This document shows positions 17,848 through 25,358 of a stretch of 64,000 bases of DNA, piece after piece (within the stretch, counting starts at the first letter, position 1; every line of letters starts with the position of its first letter). Position numbers and translations under genes: made by a program. The notes below the pieces were generated by a model, which was not told the origin of the DNA, made no database searches, and was given only the letters and a program-made list of their open reading frames with translations. This DNA is from Rheinheimera sp. (GTDB taxonomy: Bacteria; Pseudomonadota; Gammaproteobacteria; Enterobacterales; Alteromonadaceae): positions 1 to 64,000 of the forward strand of contig NZ_JAVBXS010000020.1 in the NCBI RefSeq assembly GCF_030824435.1, in the 5' to 3' direction.

Positions 17848-18355
17848 AAGCACGAAACTCCGGTGCCTGATACGCCAGTGCCTGCCAGTGTTGTGGCTGA
17901 CCATAATAAGCCGCCAACAGCAGCTCACGCAGGCCGCTATAAGCCTGTTGCAACAAGGTCAGGTAACTATCGCGCCAGCTGGTTAGTAGCTGCAAACGCA
18001 GCTCAAGCGATAACTCCGCCAGCGCCATACTGTGTCCTGTTAACGCCAGCCGGGTGAGCTGTTGTGATAACAAAAAAAATAACTGATGTAATTCAGCTTG
18101 TTGGCGTTTGGGCAAAAAAGGTAAAAAGTCCAGCACCGCCTTGCGGGTATTAAATAAGGCTTGCTGTTGTGCAGCTGGATCGCCAGGTAATGCGCCCAGC
18201 AGAATGGCCGGTAACAAAGCATCTAATACCAAAATGGCGTCTTGCTGCTTTTGTTCTTCTTGCCGATCAAACAGCGGATACAAAGTGACACCAGTGGCTA
18301 AAGTAGCGCCAGCAGCCAGACCAAGCATGATAAACTGTCGTCGTTGCATCTTCAA
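17840..18355 (-). CDS. Twin-arginine small subunit of the GMC dehydrogenase
   Basis: A 171-residue protein beginning MKMQRRQFIMLGLAAGATLA, a Tat-like signal with paired arginines and a hydrophobic stretch. The remainder is helical and glutamine/leucine-rich. In position and form it resembles the gamma (subunit 3) chain of gluconate 2-dehydrogenase-type complexes, which accompanies the flavoprotein through the Tat pathway. Its stop overlaps the GMC gene start by 8 bases, which implies translational coupling. Assignment rests mainly on context. Confidence 0.65.
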   Translation of the reverse strand: MKMQRRQFIMLGLAAGATLATGVTLYPLFDRQEEQKQQDAILVLDALLPAILLGALPGDPAAQQQALFNTRKAVLDFLPFLPKRQQAELHQLFFLLSQQLTRLALTGHSMALAELSLELRLQLLTSWRDSYLTLLQQAYSGLRELLLAAYYGQPQHWQALAYQAPEFRAYE

Positions 18356-18453
18356 AAGGCCCCGCCTTATCTGTTGTTGTTATTTTTTACTGAGCGCAAC
18401 AGTCTGTGATTAGACCAGTGTTAAAAAATCATTGTTCATGAGGAATCTCTAAA

Positions 18454-19461
18454 TTGCAAGCATGGCAAAAATCAGAGCAAATTGCTGATTTATCGGAATT
18501 TAAACCAGCCTGGTGGCTGAAAAACTGCCATTTGCAGACCATTCTGGCCAAATACCTGGCACCACGCCAACCACTGTTTTACCGGCCTGAATTATTCAAT
18601 TTACCTGATGGCGACGAGCTGATGTTGAGCTGGGGCGAAAAAAGCCCACAAAACAGCAAAGCGCTGGTGGTGATTTTGCATGGCCTGGAAGGCAATATTC
18701 ACAGCCATTATGTGCGCGGTATGCTCGCCAGCTTGCAACAACAGGGTTTTGCCGTGGTGCTGATGCATTTTCGTGGTTGCCATGGTGAGGCGAATAAATT
18801 GCCACGGGCTTATCATTCCGGTGATACCGCAGATTTTGCTTTTGTATTGCAACAACTTGGCGAGCGTTACCCCGGCCTGCCACTGGCTGGCGTTGGTTTT
18901 TCGCTGGGTGGTAATGTACTGATGAAATACCTGGGTGAAACCGCTGAACATTGCCCGTTAAAGGCAGCAGCGGCTGTTTCAGCACCTTTGCAATTGTCGG
19001 CCAGTGCGGATCGGATAAATCAGGGTTTTAGCAAATTTTATCAGCGGTATTTGCTTAAACGCCTGAAAGGCACAATGCAGCGTAAACTAAAACGCCACCA
19101 CAATTTCCCGTTGCCTGTCACTTATACGGATATTCAGCGGCTTGGCACTATCCGCGACTTTGATCAGCAGCTCACCGCCCCGTTACACGGTTTTCTCGAT
19201 GCTGAAGATTATTACCAAAAGGCCAGTGCCAAACCTTATTTGCGCCATATCAAGCGCCCGACTTTGCTGATCCACGCCAAAGACGACCCATTTTTAGCAG
19301 CAGATGTGATACCCACAGCTGCTGAGCTGAGCCCACACAGCCGATTGCTGGTCAGTGAATATGGTGGCCATGTTGGTTTTGTTTGTGGAGGTTTACCCTG
19401 GAAACCTGTGTATTGGCTGGATCAGGTGGTGCCGGCTTTTCTACAACAACATCTACTTTAA
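18454..19461 (+). CDS. yheT: Alpha/beta hydrolase YheT
   Basis: A 335-residue serine hydrolase of the YheT/EMB8 family. PAWWLKNCHLQTILAKYLAP is the family N-terminal signature. ILHGLEGNIHSHYVRGML forms the oxyanion region, GFSLGGNVLMKYLGE holds the nucleophile serine, HAKDDPF the acid and EYGGHVGF the histidine. The start is TTG with AGGA upstream. It is followed 9 bases later by yheU, as in E. coli. The natural substrate is unknown. Confidence 0.9.
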   Translation: MQAWQKSEQIADLSEFKPAWWLKNCHLQTILAKYLAPRQPLFYRPELFNLPDGDELMLSWGEKSPQNSKALVVILHGLEGNIHSHYVRGMLASLQQQGFAVVLMHFRGCHGEANKLPRAYHSGDTADFAFVLQQLGERYPGLPLAGVGFSLGGNVLMKYLGETAEHCPLKAAAAVSAPLQLSASADRINQGFSKFYQRYLLKRLKGTMQRKLKRHHNFPLPVTYTDIQRLGTIRDFDQQLTAPLHGFLDAEDYYQKASAKPYLRHIKRPTLLIHAKDDPFLAADVIPTAAELSPHSRLLVSEYGGHVGFVCGGLPWKPVYWLDQVVPAFLQQHLL

Positions 19462-19470
19462 GGACTTTGT

Positions 19471-19713
19471 ATGCTTATCCCATTTCAACAACTCAACCCC
19501 GATACCTTAACTGCGCTGATTGAAGCTTTTGTATTGCGCGAAGGCACAGACTACGGCGATTTTGATGTCAGCCTGCAAAACAAAGTGCAGATGGTGCTGC
19601 AACAACTGCAACAAGGCAAAGTGGTGATAGTGTATTCAGAGCTGGAAGAGTCGGTAGACTTAATGACAGTGCAGGATTACCGCCAATTGCTGGCAGCAGA
19701 CGAGCAGCAATAA
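19471..19713 (+). CDS. yheU: YheU family protein
   Basis: An 80-residue protein matching YheU: MLIPFQQLNPDTLTALIEAF, then VLREGTDYGDFDVSL, with an acidic C-terminus. Function is unknown. It lies 9 bases behind yheT and ends 6 bases from the convergent cysQ. Confidence 0.9.
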   Translation: MLIPFQQLNPDTLTALIEAFVLREGTDYGDFDVSLQNKVQMVLQQLQQGKVVIVYSELEESVDLMTVQDYRQLLAADEQQ

Positions 19714-19719
19714 GCGTTG

Positions 19720-20553
19720 TTATAACCCAGGCAGCACACGACCTGAATGATGCGCCTGAATCAGCTGTGGCCAGCCGACACTGGACTGCCCAATCACCAT
19801 AAAGTCGGGGTTGGCCAGAGTTTCACGCTGATTGTAACTGAGCGGAAAAAACTGGCTGTCGAGTATTTTACCACCGGCTTCTTCAACAATAATATGCACA
19901 GCGCCGGTGTCCCACTCGCCGGTAGGGCCAAGGCGTAAATAACAGTCGGCGCCACCTTCGGCCACTAAACAGCTTTTTAAACTGCAGCTGCCAAGTGGCA
20001 CAAATTCCACATCCTGCCCTGTTGCCAGCAACGCGTGAATACGTTCCAGCGGCTGGCGACGGCTGACCGCAATACGCAGCGGCAAACCGGCGTGATGCTG
20101 GCGCACCTTAATATGGTTAATTAAATTACGTTGTTGTTTAAAAGCACCATGACCGCGGGTAGCGTAATAACAAATTTGTTCTTTTGGCCAATAAATCACC
20201 CCAAGCGCCGGCCAGCCATGCTCCACCAGCGCTATGCTGACGGCAAAATCACCACTACGGGCGACAAATTCCTGAGTGCCGTCCATAGGGTCAATCAGCC
20301 AATAACGTGGCCAATGCTGACGCTGCGCTAAAGGTACTAAATTACTTTCTTCAGAAATAATAGGAATATCCGGCGTCAGGCTGCTGAGCCGGTCGATAAT
20401 AAGTTGGTTGGCGGCATAATCTGCGCTGGTGACAGGGCTGTTGTCGTCTTTGGCGGTGTGTTCGTAGTCGCCACTTTGATACATCTGCCAGAGCACTGCG
20501 CCGGCTTCAACAGCTGCAGCTTTTACCGGTTCTAACAGTCTACTTAAAAACAT
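19720..20553 (-). CDS. cysQ: 3'(2'),5'-bisphosphate nucleotidase
   Basis: CysQ hydrolyses 3'-phosphoadenosine-5'-phosphate, the by-product of sulfate assimilation, to AMP. From MFLSRLLEPV it is 277 residues. The inositol-phosphatase-type metal motifs are SEESN, LIDPMDGTQEFVARSGDFAV and EWDTGAVHIIVEEAGG. The start overlaps the end of nudE by 14 bases, so the two genes form one transcription unit. Confidence 0.94.
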   Translation of the reverse strand: MFLSRLLEPVKAAAVEAGAVLWQMYQSGDYEHTAKDDNSPVTSADYAANQLIIDRLSSLTPDIPIISEESNLVPLAQRQHWPRYWLIDPMDGTQEFVARSGDFAVSIALVEHGWPALGVIYWPKEQICYYATRGHGAFKQQRNLINHIKVRQHHAGLPLRIAVSRRQPLERIHALLATGQDVEFVPLGSCSLKSCLVAEGGADCYLRLGPTGEWDTGAVHIIVEEAGGKILDSQFFPLSYNQRETLANPDFMVIGQSSVGWPQLIQAHHSGRVLPGL

Positions 20554-21118
20554 CCTGATGGGTATCCAGATACTTTCGCGCCAGAAATAAAGCGGCAATA
20601 CTGCGCGCTTCGGTAAAATCGGCTTGTTGTAACAATTCGTCGAAATCTTGCCAGCGCCACTTTACCAGTTCCAGCGGTTCCGGCTCGTCGCCGGGCAACT
20701 GCTCAGGGTAAAGTCCCGTAGCAAGAACTATCTGCATTGTAGCATTAAAATATCCCGGAGCCAGCGTGACACTTTTCAGCGGCACTAAAGTATTAGCACC
20801 AAAACCAACTTCTTCTTTTAATTCACGATTGGCGGCCACCAGCACTTCTTCACCAGGGTCTATCAGGCCTTTGGGGAAACCCAGCTGGTAATCGTGGGTA
20901 CCGGCGCTGTATTCACGAATCAGGTAAAAATGTTCGGCATCAGGGCAAGCCACCACCATCACAGCACCCCGGCCAGAACCACGCATGCGTTCAAATAAAC
21001 GTTGTTCACCATTACTAAATTGCAGCTGGATTTGTTCAATTTTAAACAAGCGGCTTTGCGCCACTATTTCCTGACTGAGAATTTGCGGTTTTTGTTTGTC
21101 TTCCTGACGTTCAGCCAT
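20540..21118 (-). CDS. nudE: ADP compounds hydrolase NudE
   Basis: A Nudix hydrolase (192 residues from MAERQEDKQ) that cleaves ADP-ribose, Ap3A and NADH. The Nudix box reads GLIDPGEEVLVAANRELKEE, preceded by LGFPK. AGAGG lies before the ATG at 21118; a longer reading from 21142 is less likely. It is divergent from yrfG by 65 bases and overlaps cysQ downstream, the conserved nudE-cysQ pair. Confidence 0.92.
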   Translation of the reverse strand: MAERQEDKQKPQILSQEIVAQSRLFKIEQIQLQFSNGEQRLFERMRGSGRGAVMVVACPDAEHFYLIREYSAGTHDYQLGFPKGLIDPGEEVLVAANRELKEEVGFGANTLVPLKSVTLAPGYFNATMQIVLATGLYPEQLPGDEPEPLELVKWRWQDFDELLQQADFTEARSIAALFLARKYLDTHQDVFK

Positions 21119-21183
21119 ACCACTGCCTCTGCTACAATGCATTTTTCTGCGCTCTACTATAAATCGAACAGATGGAAAAACCT

Positions 21184-21861
21184 ATGCTGGACTGGGCGAA
21201 TATCGACACTGTTTTACTGGATATGGACGGCACCCTGCTGGACTTACACTTTGACAACTATTTCTGGCTGGAACATTTACCGAAACGCTGGAGTGAAATC
21301 AGCGGTATTAGTGTGAGTGACGCCAAAGCACAACTGAAAGCCGAATATGACGTGCTGCAAGGCAAACTGGAATGGTATTGCCTGGACTACTGGGGCAAAA
21401 GGCTGCAACTGCCTATTACCGAATTAAAACGCGAAGTAATGCACAAAATTGCCATGCGCGCTGACGTGCCCGACTTCTTAAATGCGCTGAAAAAAAGCGG
21501 CCGCAACATTGTGTTGGTGACCAACGCCCACCCGGGTAGTTTGTCATTAAAAATTGAGCGCACTGAACTTAGTAATTACATTAACGAGCTGATTTCTACC
21601 CATGAATTTGGCGTGACTAAAGAAAGTCAGGCGCTGTGGCATAAACTGCAAGCCCGCTTAGGTTTTGACCCCAAACGCACTTTGTTTGTCGATGACAGCC
21701 TGCCAATTTTGCATGCCGCCAAAGAGTTTGGTATTGGCCACTTGCTGGCAGTAGCCAACCCCGACAGCCAACTGCCGGTGCGTCAAATTACTGAATTTGC
21801 GGCTATTACCGACTACACCGTATTGCTGGATGAGATTTTGTTATCTACCCGTCTGGCCTAA
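21184..21861 (+). CDS. yrfG: GMP/IMP nucleotidase (HAD family)
   Basis: A 225-residue HAD-superfamily phosphatase matching YrfG. Motif I is VLLDMDGTLLDLHFDNYFW, motif II VLVTNAHP, and motif IV LFVDDSLPIL. YrfG dephosphorylates purine monophosphates. The ATG at 21184 fits the family N-terminus (LDWANIDTVLLDMDG); 21172 would add four residues. In E. coli hslR follows directly; here an accessory island and the gsp cluster intervene. Confidence 0.9.
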   Translation: MLDWANIDTVLLDMDGTLLDLHFDNYFWLEHLPKRWSEISGISVSDAKAQLKAEYDVLQGKLEWYCLDYWGKRLQLPITELKREVMHKIAMRADVPDFLNALKKSGRNIVLVTNAHPGSLSLKIERTELSNYINELISTHEFGVTKESQALWHKLQARLGFDPKRTLFVDDSLPILHAAKEFGIGHLLAVANPDSQLPVRQITEFAAITDYTVLLDEILLSTRLA

Positions 21862-21920
21862 GTAAGCCGTGACAGGCAAATAACCAGCGCTTATCGGGTT
21901 TGTTTTCACGACAGCCCAAC

Positions 21921-21955
21921 AAAAGCCTGCACCTTTTATGTTGCAGGCTTTTTTA
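21921..21955 (+). terminator. Terminator of yrfG
   Basis: AAAAGCCTGCA and TGCAGGCTTTT pair around a 10-base loop and are followed by TTTT, about 60 bases after yrfG. Confidence 0.85.
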
Positions 21956-21962
21956 TGCCCAC

Positions 21963-22532
21963 TTACATATGCTGTTTTAAAACGCCCAGCACTTTGCGGG
22001 TAAGTAGCGCCACTGCCATAGCCAACATGGCTGCTGCGGGCACTATCCACCACCCCATCACCTCGGGCGTAGCCATGGGCGGCACCGACACAAACCCCAC
22101 CACTATGCTGTTGCCGTGCGCCGTCGACCAGACCCCCACAGATTCTGGCAGCAGGAACTTGGCACCAGCGACAAACAACAAACACAAGGCAGTGCTAAAA
22201 CCAAACACCGCCATGGCAAAATACATCGTTGCAGTAACGCTTTTTTTCATGTTTTGAATAGCTTTAAAACCGCGTGGCGGCGGCGCGCCTTCTTCAATAT
22301 GGGCAATATATTGCGCAGCCAGCTGCCGGGGTTCACCAAAACCACGCAGAATAACCGCAACATCAACGCTGTTGCCGGCGGCTTCCTGCTGCTCTATCAC
22401 ATCAAACAAATGGCTTTCAATTTCGCGGATCACTTCCTGGCTTTCATGGGGGGCGAGACGTGCCAGATAACGGCGTAAATCATTGAGATAACGATGGATA
22501 AAGTCGTTGTTAGTTAATTCTGCCTGTTGCAT
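21963..22532 (-). CDS. HAAS-domain membrane protein, PadR partner
   Basis: A 189-residue protein with an N-terminal helical region (about 10-70: FIHRYLNDLRRYLARLAPHE, then EVIREIESHLFDVIEQQEA), typical of the HAAS domain. Two transmembrane segments follow (about 103-125 and 160-178). HAAS proteins are commonly encoded beside PadR regulators and may sense signals for them. It starts 1 base after the padR stop, with AGGAG inside the end of padR. Function beyond the pairing is unknown. Confidence 0.75.
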   Translation of the reverse strand: MQQAELTNNDFIHRYLNDLRRYLARLAPHESQEVIREIESHLFDVIEQQEAAGNSVDVAVILRGFGEPRQLAAQYIAHIEEGAPPPRGFKAIQNMKKSVTATMYFAMAVFGFSTALCLLFVAGAKFLLPESVGVWSTAHGNSIVVGFVSVPPMATPEVMGWWIVPAAAMLAMAVALLTRKVLGVLKQHM

Positions 22533-22533
22533 A

Positions 22534-22911
22534 TCAGACTCCTGTTATTTGCAGCGGTTGTGGGCCTGGGTTGGCCAGCAAAAATTCAATGTCGGCAACA
22601 GACTGGCGCCAGAGCCGGGTTAAATCTGTCAGTTTTTGCGCACCAAGCGCCGTAAGCCGGTAATACTTACGCGGCCGGCTGTCACCTTGCTGCAACCATT
22701 GTGCGTCCACCAGTTCGTCACGTTTGAGCCGGTCCATCAGCGGATACAGCGTACCTTCGGTAATGGTGGTCGACGGCAGGCTTTGTAATAACTTCAGCAG
22801 TTCCAGCCCATATAAAGTGCGCTGCTGCAAAGCCGCCAGAATGGCCAGTTCCAGCGTGCCTTTACGCAGCTGTACTTCCCATTTTTCCATCAGAGCTTCG
22901 TTCGGGTTCAT
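22534..22911 (-). CDS. PadR family transcriptional regulator
   Basis: A 125-residue regulator with the PadR winged-helix core: LRKGTLELAILAALQQRTLY, then ITEGTLYPLMDRLKRDELV and RPRKYYRLTALG. A C-terminal helix for dimerisation follows. It forms an operon with the HAAS membrane protein. A perfect 27-base palindrome lies 44 bases upstream of its start, so autorepression is very likely. The effector is unknown. Confidence 0.88.
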   Translation of the reverse strand: MNPNEALMEKWEVQLRKGTLELAILAALQQRTLYGLELLKLLQSLPSTTITEGTLYPLMDRLKRDELVDAQWLQQGDSRPRKYYRLTALGAQKLTDLTRLWRQSVADIEFLLANPGPQPLQITGV

Positions 22912-22955
22912 CTGTCACCTTGTTTGGCCAGGAGGCTGGTCTTGCTATGTATTGA

Positions 22956-22982
22956 ACTATACCTTGCATTACAAGGTATAGT
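22956..22982. promoter_or_regulatory. Perfect palindromic operator of the PadR operon
   Basis: ACTATACCTTG and CAAGGTATAGT are perfectly inverted 11-base arms around CATTA, upstream of padR. It is the only regulatory palindrome near this operon and probably the PadR binding site. It could also mark a divergent promoter into the island, but no plus-strand gene begins within 780 bases. Confidence 0.7.
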
Positions 22983-23054
22983 GTTGAGCATAGTGATGGG
23001 GGGTTGAAAGATCAAGTTTATTTTTTAAGCAATGGTGCTTTTTGGGGCTTTGAA

Positions 23055-23071
23055 TTTCAGCTTGCAGCTGA
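23055..23071. repeat. Short repeat, copy 1 of 2
   Basis: TTTCAGCTTGCAGCTGA occurs here and again at 23205-23221, 150 bases apart. The core CAGCT-TGC-AGCTG is itself palindromic. The pair may mark a duplication around the IS-end-like segment between them. Confidence 0.7.
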
Positions 23072-23100
23072 TGGGGCTGTACCGGGGGCGGTTCACGCTT

Positions 23101-23135
23101 ATGGGTGACACTTTTGTGCAATCACATAGGTAACA
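23101..23135 (-). mobile_element. Possible solo IS end
   Basis: On the minus strand TGTTACCTAT and TGTCACCCAT occur as two spaced direct copies 25 bases apart, starting from a TGT-type terminus. This resembles the terminal and subterminal transposase sites of some insertion sequences; I recall similar ends in IS481-type elements but cannot confirm this. No transposase gene or second end is seen, so at most it is a remnant. Confidence 0.3.
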
Positions 23136-23204
23136 GTTTTTTTGGTTTGTGTTCTGTTTGGCTTGGTTTTTTTGGTTGATGCCTGCGGCTTGGCGCGCTT
23201 TGGT

Positions 23205-23221
23205 TTTCAGCTTGCAGCTGA
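23205..23221. repeat. Short repeat, copy 2 of 2
   Basis: Second copy of TTTCAGCTTGCAGCTGA (first copy 23055-23071). The highly folded element starts immediately after it. Confidence 0.7.
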
Positions 23222-23500
23222 GGGTGTTATGCCGGGTTTCGCCCCGGCAGGCGAGTCCCTTTCTTTGCTGACAAAGAAAGGGACGCAAAGAAATCACCCC
23301 GAGATCGTTCGAAAGCCCGCTGTTTTGACTCGCTTTTGAGGCACCGCCAAAACTCGCGGAGTGCTAACGTCACCCCGCTCAGACAGTTGGCGGCTTAAAA
23401 CCTCAAAACCGGCCAAAACAACGGCTCACTAAACGGGGGAGAAAAGCGCTGGCTTGGTGAGTTGTTTTTTTTGGTTTGTGCCAAAAGCCGGCTAATGCCG
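23222..23500. repeat. Structured dispersed repeat element
   Basis: Successive hairpins can be read. TGCCGGG/CCCGGCA lies at 23230-23249. GTCCCTTTCTTTG/CAAAGAAAGGGAC (perfect 13-base arms, CTGA loop) lies at 23255-23284. A larger fold pairs GAGG and CCGCCAA with TTGGCGG and CCTC across about 23338-23403 and contains the small hairpin ACTC-GCG-GAGT. One frame reads FAPAGESLSLLTKKG, a pattern I recall from many spurious proteins in gammaproteobacteria. That suggests a widespread non-coding repeat. The right edge is uncertain. Confidence 0.55.
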
Positions 23501-23766
23501 AACGGTTGTGCTTTAAATCTCCTGCATAAGGCTTCAAAAACAACAGATGAAACTTCCAGTAAGCAATCATGCGTTAAATTTCGGACAAATAGCACACACG
23601 AAACCCAAATTTTGTCAGGAATTTTTTTAACCAATCGGAAAAAACGTTTGCAAAATAGGTATTTGAGTCTTACGGTGGGATAAATAAAAATCAGGATAGA
23701 AGGCATAAAAATTTCCCACTTGCGGGTGTTTTTCCTTCTATTAAGTTGTCAGCTAAATAAGGGGAT

Positions 23767-24534
23767 ATGACTTATACCATGGAGAGAGGGCAAGCACTTC
23801 ATCTACTAAGAGGGGCTCTAGCCGAGATATCGGATAGTCGAGGTTTCGCTAGAACTAACGACTTCTCTGGACTTCGCGAGGTGGATGCAAAGGTTCGAGA
23901 GGCACGCATGGTTCTGGAAGGTATCGACGGATTGCCTGAGTCGTTGCTCGAGTCGATGTCTAACGACCTAAACTTCCAAGCAAACAGTCGACGTGTCCGG
24001 CTAGAAGCGTTGGCTGGCTATATCAAAAGCGCCATAAAATTCACTGACACGGGTGCTTTCGAAAAACCTAAAAAGGTTATCCATTCACCCCCTGATTTCT
24101 CAGCACTGACTTCGTCAATGCCTGGGCTCACTGAAGAAATAAATCGACGCTGGCGCGAAGCTCAGAAGTGCGTTCACGTTGAGGCGTTTACGTCTGCTGT
24201 AATTTTGATGGGCAGTATACTTGAAGGCTTATTGCTCGCTCGAGCTCAGCTCTCTGCTTCTGTTGCTTACCAATCTCGCCGCGCTCCAAAAGACAAGAAT
24301 GGTAAAGCCGTTGCAATCCCGGATTGGACGCTCAACTCGCTTATTGATGTTGCGACTGACGCGGGTTGGATCAAAACGGATAGGGGCAAGTTTGGTCATG
24401 CGCTGCGAGAGTCCCGAAACATCGTCCATCCATGGCAAGCAGTGTCGATTCGCGCAGACTTTGATGGAGCAACTTGCCGCACATCATGGCAAGTGCTAGA
24501 TGCATCTGTGTCTGACTTGTTGAGGTCATTGTGA
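23767..24534 (+). CDS. Orphan island protein with conserved RNxxHP-type C-terminus
   Basis: A 255-residue soluble protein with no signal or membrane segment. The C-terminal half (about 120-235) has a helical core with AFTSAVILMGSILEGLLLA and then ALRESRNIVHPW. This arrangement recalls HEPN/DUF4145-like and abortive-infection C-terminal domains, where an arginine and a histidine near such a motif can form an RNase site; the spacing here is not canonical. Codon choice (CTA, CGA, AGA) differs from neighbouring core genes, suggesting transfer. It is followed by an attC-like hairpin, so it may be an integron cassette or defence-type gene. Function is unknown. Confidence 0.6.
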   Translation: MTYTMERGQALHLLRGALAEISDSRGFARTNDFSGLREVDAKVREARMVLEGIDGLPESLLESMSNDLNFQANSRRVRLEALAGYIKSAIKFTDTGAFEKPKKVIHSPPDFSALTSSMPGLTEEINRRWREAQKCVHVEAFTSAVILMGSILEGLLLARAQLSASVAYQSRRAPKDKNGKAVAIPDWTLNSLIDVATDAGWIKTDRGKFGHALRESRNIVHPWQAVSIRADFDGATCRTSWQVLDASVSDLLRSL

Positions 24535-24538
24535 GTAG

Positions 24539-24613
24539 AGCCAACAAGCCGTAGCAGTTCGCACCTTTCGCCGCGAGACTCGCTACGCTTGCCGTTATAC
24601 AGGAGCGTTATGT
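24539..24613. repeat. attC-like bulged hairpin
   Basis: Starting five bases after the stop of the orphan gene, AACAAGC-C-GTAGC-AGT-TCGC pairs with GCGA-G-ACT-C-GCTAC-GCTTG-CC-GTT. The long stem has single unpaired bases mainly on one side, the hallmark of integron attC sites. A GTTATGT core-like heptamer follows at 24607-24613, with GTTATAC at 24594-24600. The left core (AGCCAAC) fits the consensus poorly, so the call is tentative. Its place between two unrelated orphan genes is as expected for an attC. Confidence 0.4.
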
Positions 24614-24655
24614 GCTACCCAATTTATGAGCGCAATTTGGAGATAATTATAAAGA

Positions 24656-25312
24656 ATGGATATTAATGATTTTAGAGAGAAATTAGATGCTGATGAAGGG
24701 CTTATTTCTAAACCTAGAATACTAGTTAGTCTGTCTGTGATATTTATCGCTTTAAACATCTCAGGAGCATCGTTGCAAGAAGCTAATACATTAATATTTA
24801 AAATAAAATTTACACGGCACAAGAACCTTATTTATCTATTTTTTATATCAATATCTTTCATGCTTCTTAGATATTATGCCTACGCGAAATCCTATCACGA
24901 TTTGCTATTTTCATTTTGGTCAAAAAGAATGATTAGTGACTACAAAATATTTCAATATACACCTAAAGAAGAAGCTATTTCAGGACTACTTAGCAAGCGT
25001 ATTGATGTTTGGCCTGGTGATGAACCTGGCATACAAGATCTTAAATATGAGGTGGCAAGAATCTTTAAAAGGAATCTGGTTTATCAATGCTCTGGGCATG
25101 ATGAAATTCATGGTGATTATTATTATGATTCTAACATCGAACTTAATAAGTACAGTGAAACATGGCAACGTAAAGACTTTCTTATTTTATTAAAATTTGA
25201 AGCGCGCTACCAATTAGAAGCCATTTTAAAGTACAGAGAGTCTTTGGACATTCTGTTTCCCTATGTATTAGGGTTTGTCGCATTGTTTAGCTTCTTTATT
25301 AGGGACATTTAG
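24656..25312 (+). CDS. AT-rich orphan membrane protein, cassette-like
   Basis: A 218-residue protein of no recognised family. It has hydrophobic segments near 24-42, 57-75 and 198-214, and a charged central part (about 95-190) containing RIDVWPGDEPGIQDLKYEVA. The gene is plainly AT-rich, with many AAA, ATT and TTA codons, unlike the core genes on either side. It is bounded by GTTATGTGC (24607-24615) upstream and its exact reverse complement GCACATAAC (25320-25328) directly downstream, the pattern produced by an integron cassette. The start is uncertain by context but ATG at 24656 is the first good one. Confidence 0.6.
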   Translation: MDINDFREKLDADEGLISKPRILVSLSVIFIALNISGASLQEANTLIFKIKFTRHKNLIYLFFISISFMLLRYYAYAKSYHDLLFSFWSKRMISDYKIFQYTPKEEAISGLLSKRIDVWPGDEPGIQDLKYEVARIFKRNLVYQCSGHDEIHGDYYYDSNIELNKYSETWQRKDFLILLKFEARYQLEAILKYRESLDILFPYVLGFVALFSFFIRDI

Positions 25313-25319
25313 GGGCCAA

Positions 25320-25358
25320 GCACATAACACACGGTTCAAGCGGTAATGCTTCAAAACA
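25320..25358. repeat. Left half of a possible attC (truncated)
   Basis: GCACATAAC is followed by ACACGGTTCAAGCGG, which has the look of an attC left half (core ending in AAC, then a TTCAAGC box). It begins 8 bases after the membrane-protein stop. No matching right half with a GTT core is visible downstream, so the site would be broken. A weak hairpin AAGC-GGTAAT-GCTT lies inside. Confidence 0.35.

Larger units (their letters stand above)
22983..23766. other. Gene-free accessory stretch built of repeats
   Basis: This 784-base gap has no convincing coding sequence. It holds an IS-end-like pair (23101-23135), two copies of a short palindromic repeat (23055 and 23205) and a highly folded element from about 23222 to 23500. 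An AT-rich tail leads to the orphan gene at 23767. Short open frames here are fragments in repeat DNA. Confidence 0.7.

Noticed and set aside
23142-23339. Plus-strand reading frame of 65 codons within the repeat region
   Set aside because: It runs across the short repeat and the folded element, has no ribosome binding site, and its second half matches a pattern typical of spurious translations of repeats.
23395-23706. Minus-strand reading frame of 103 codons in the island
   Set aside because: No start context, no family features, and it spans the folded element edge and AT-rich spacer; treated as chance.
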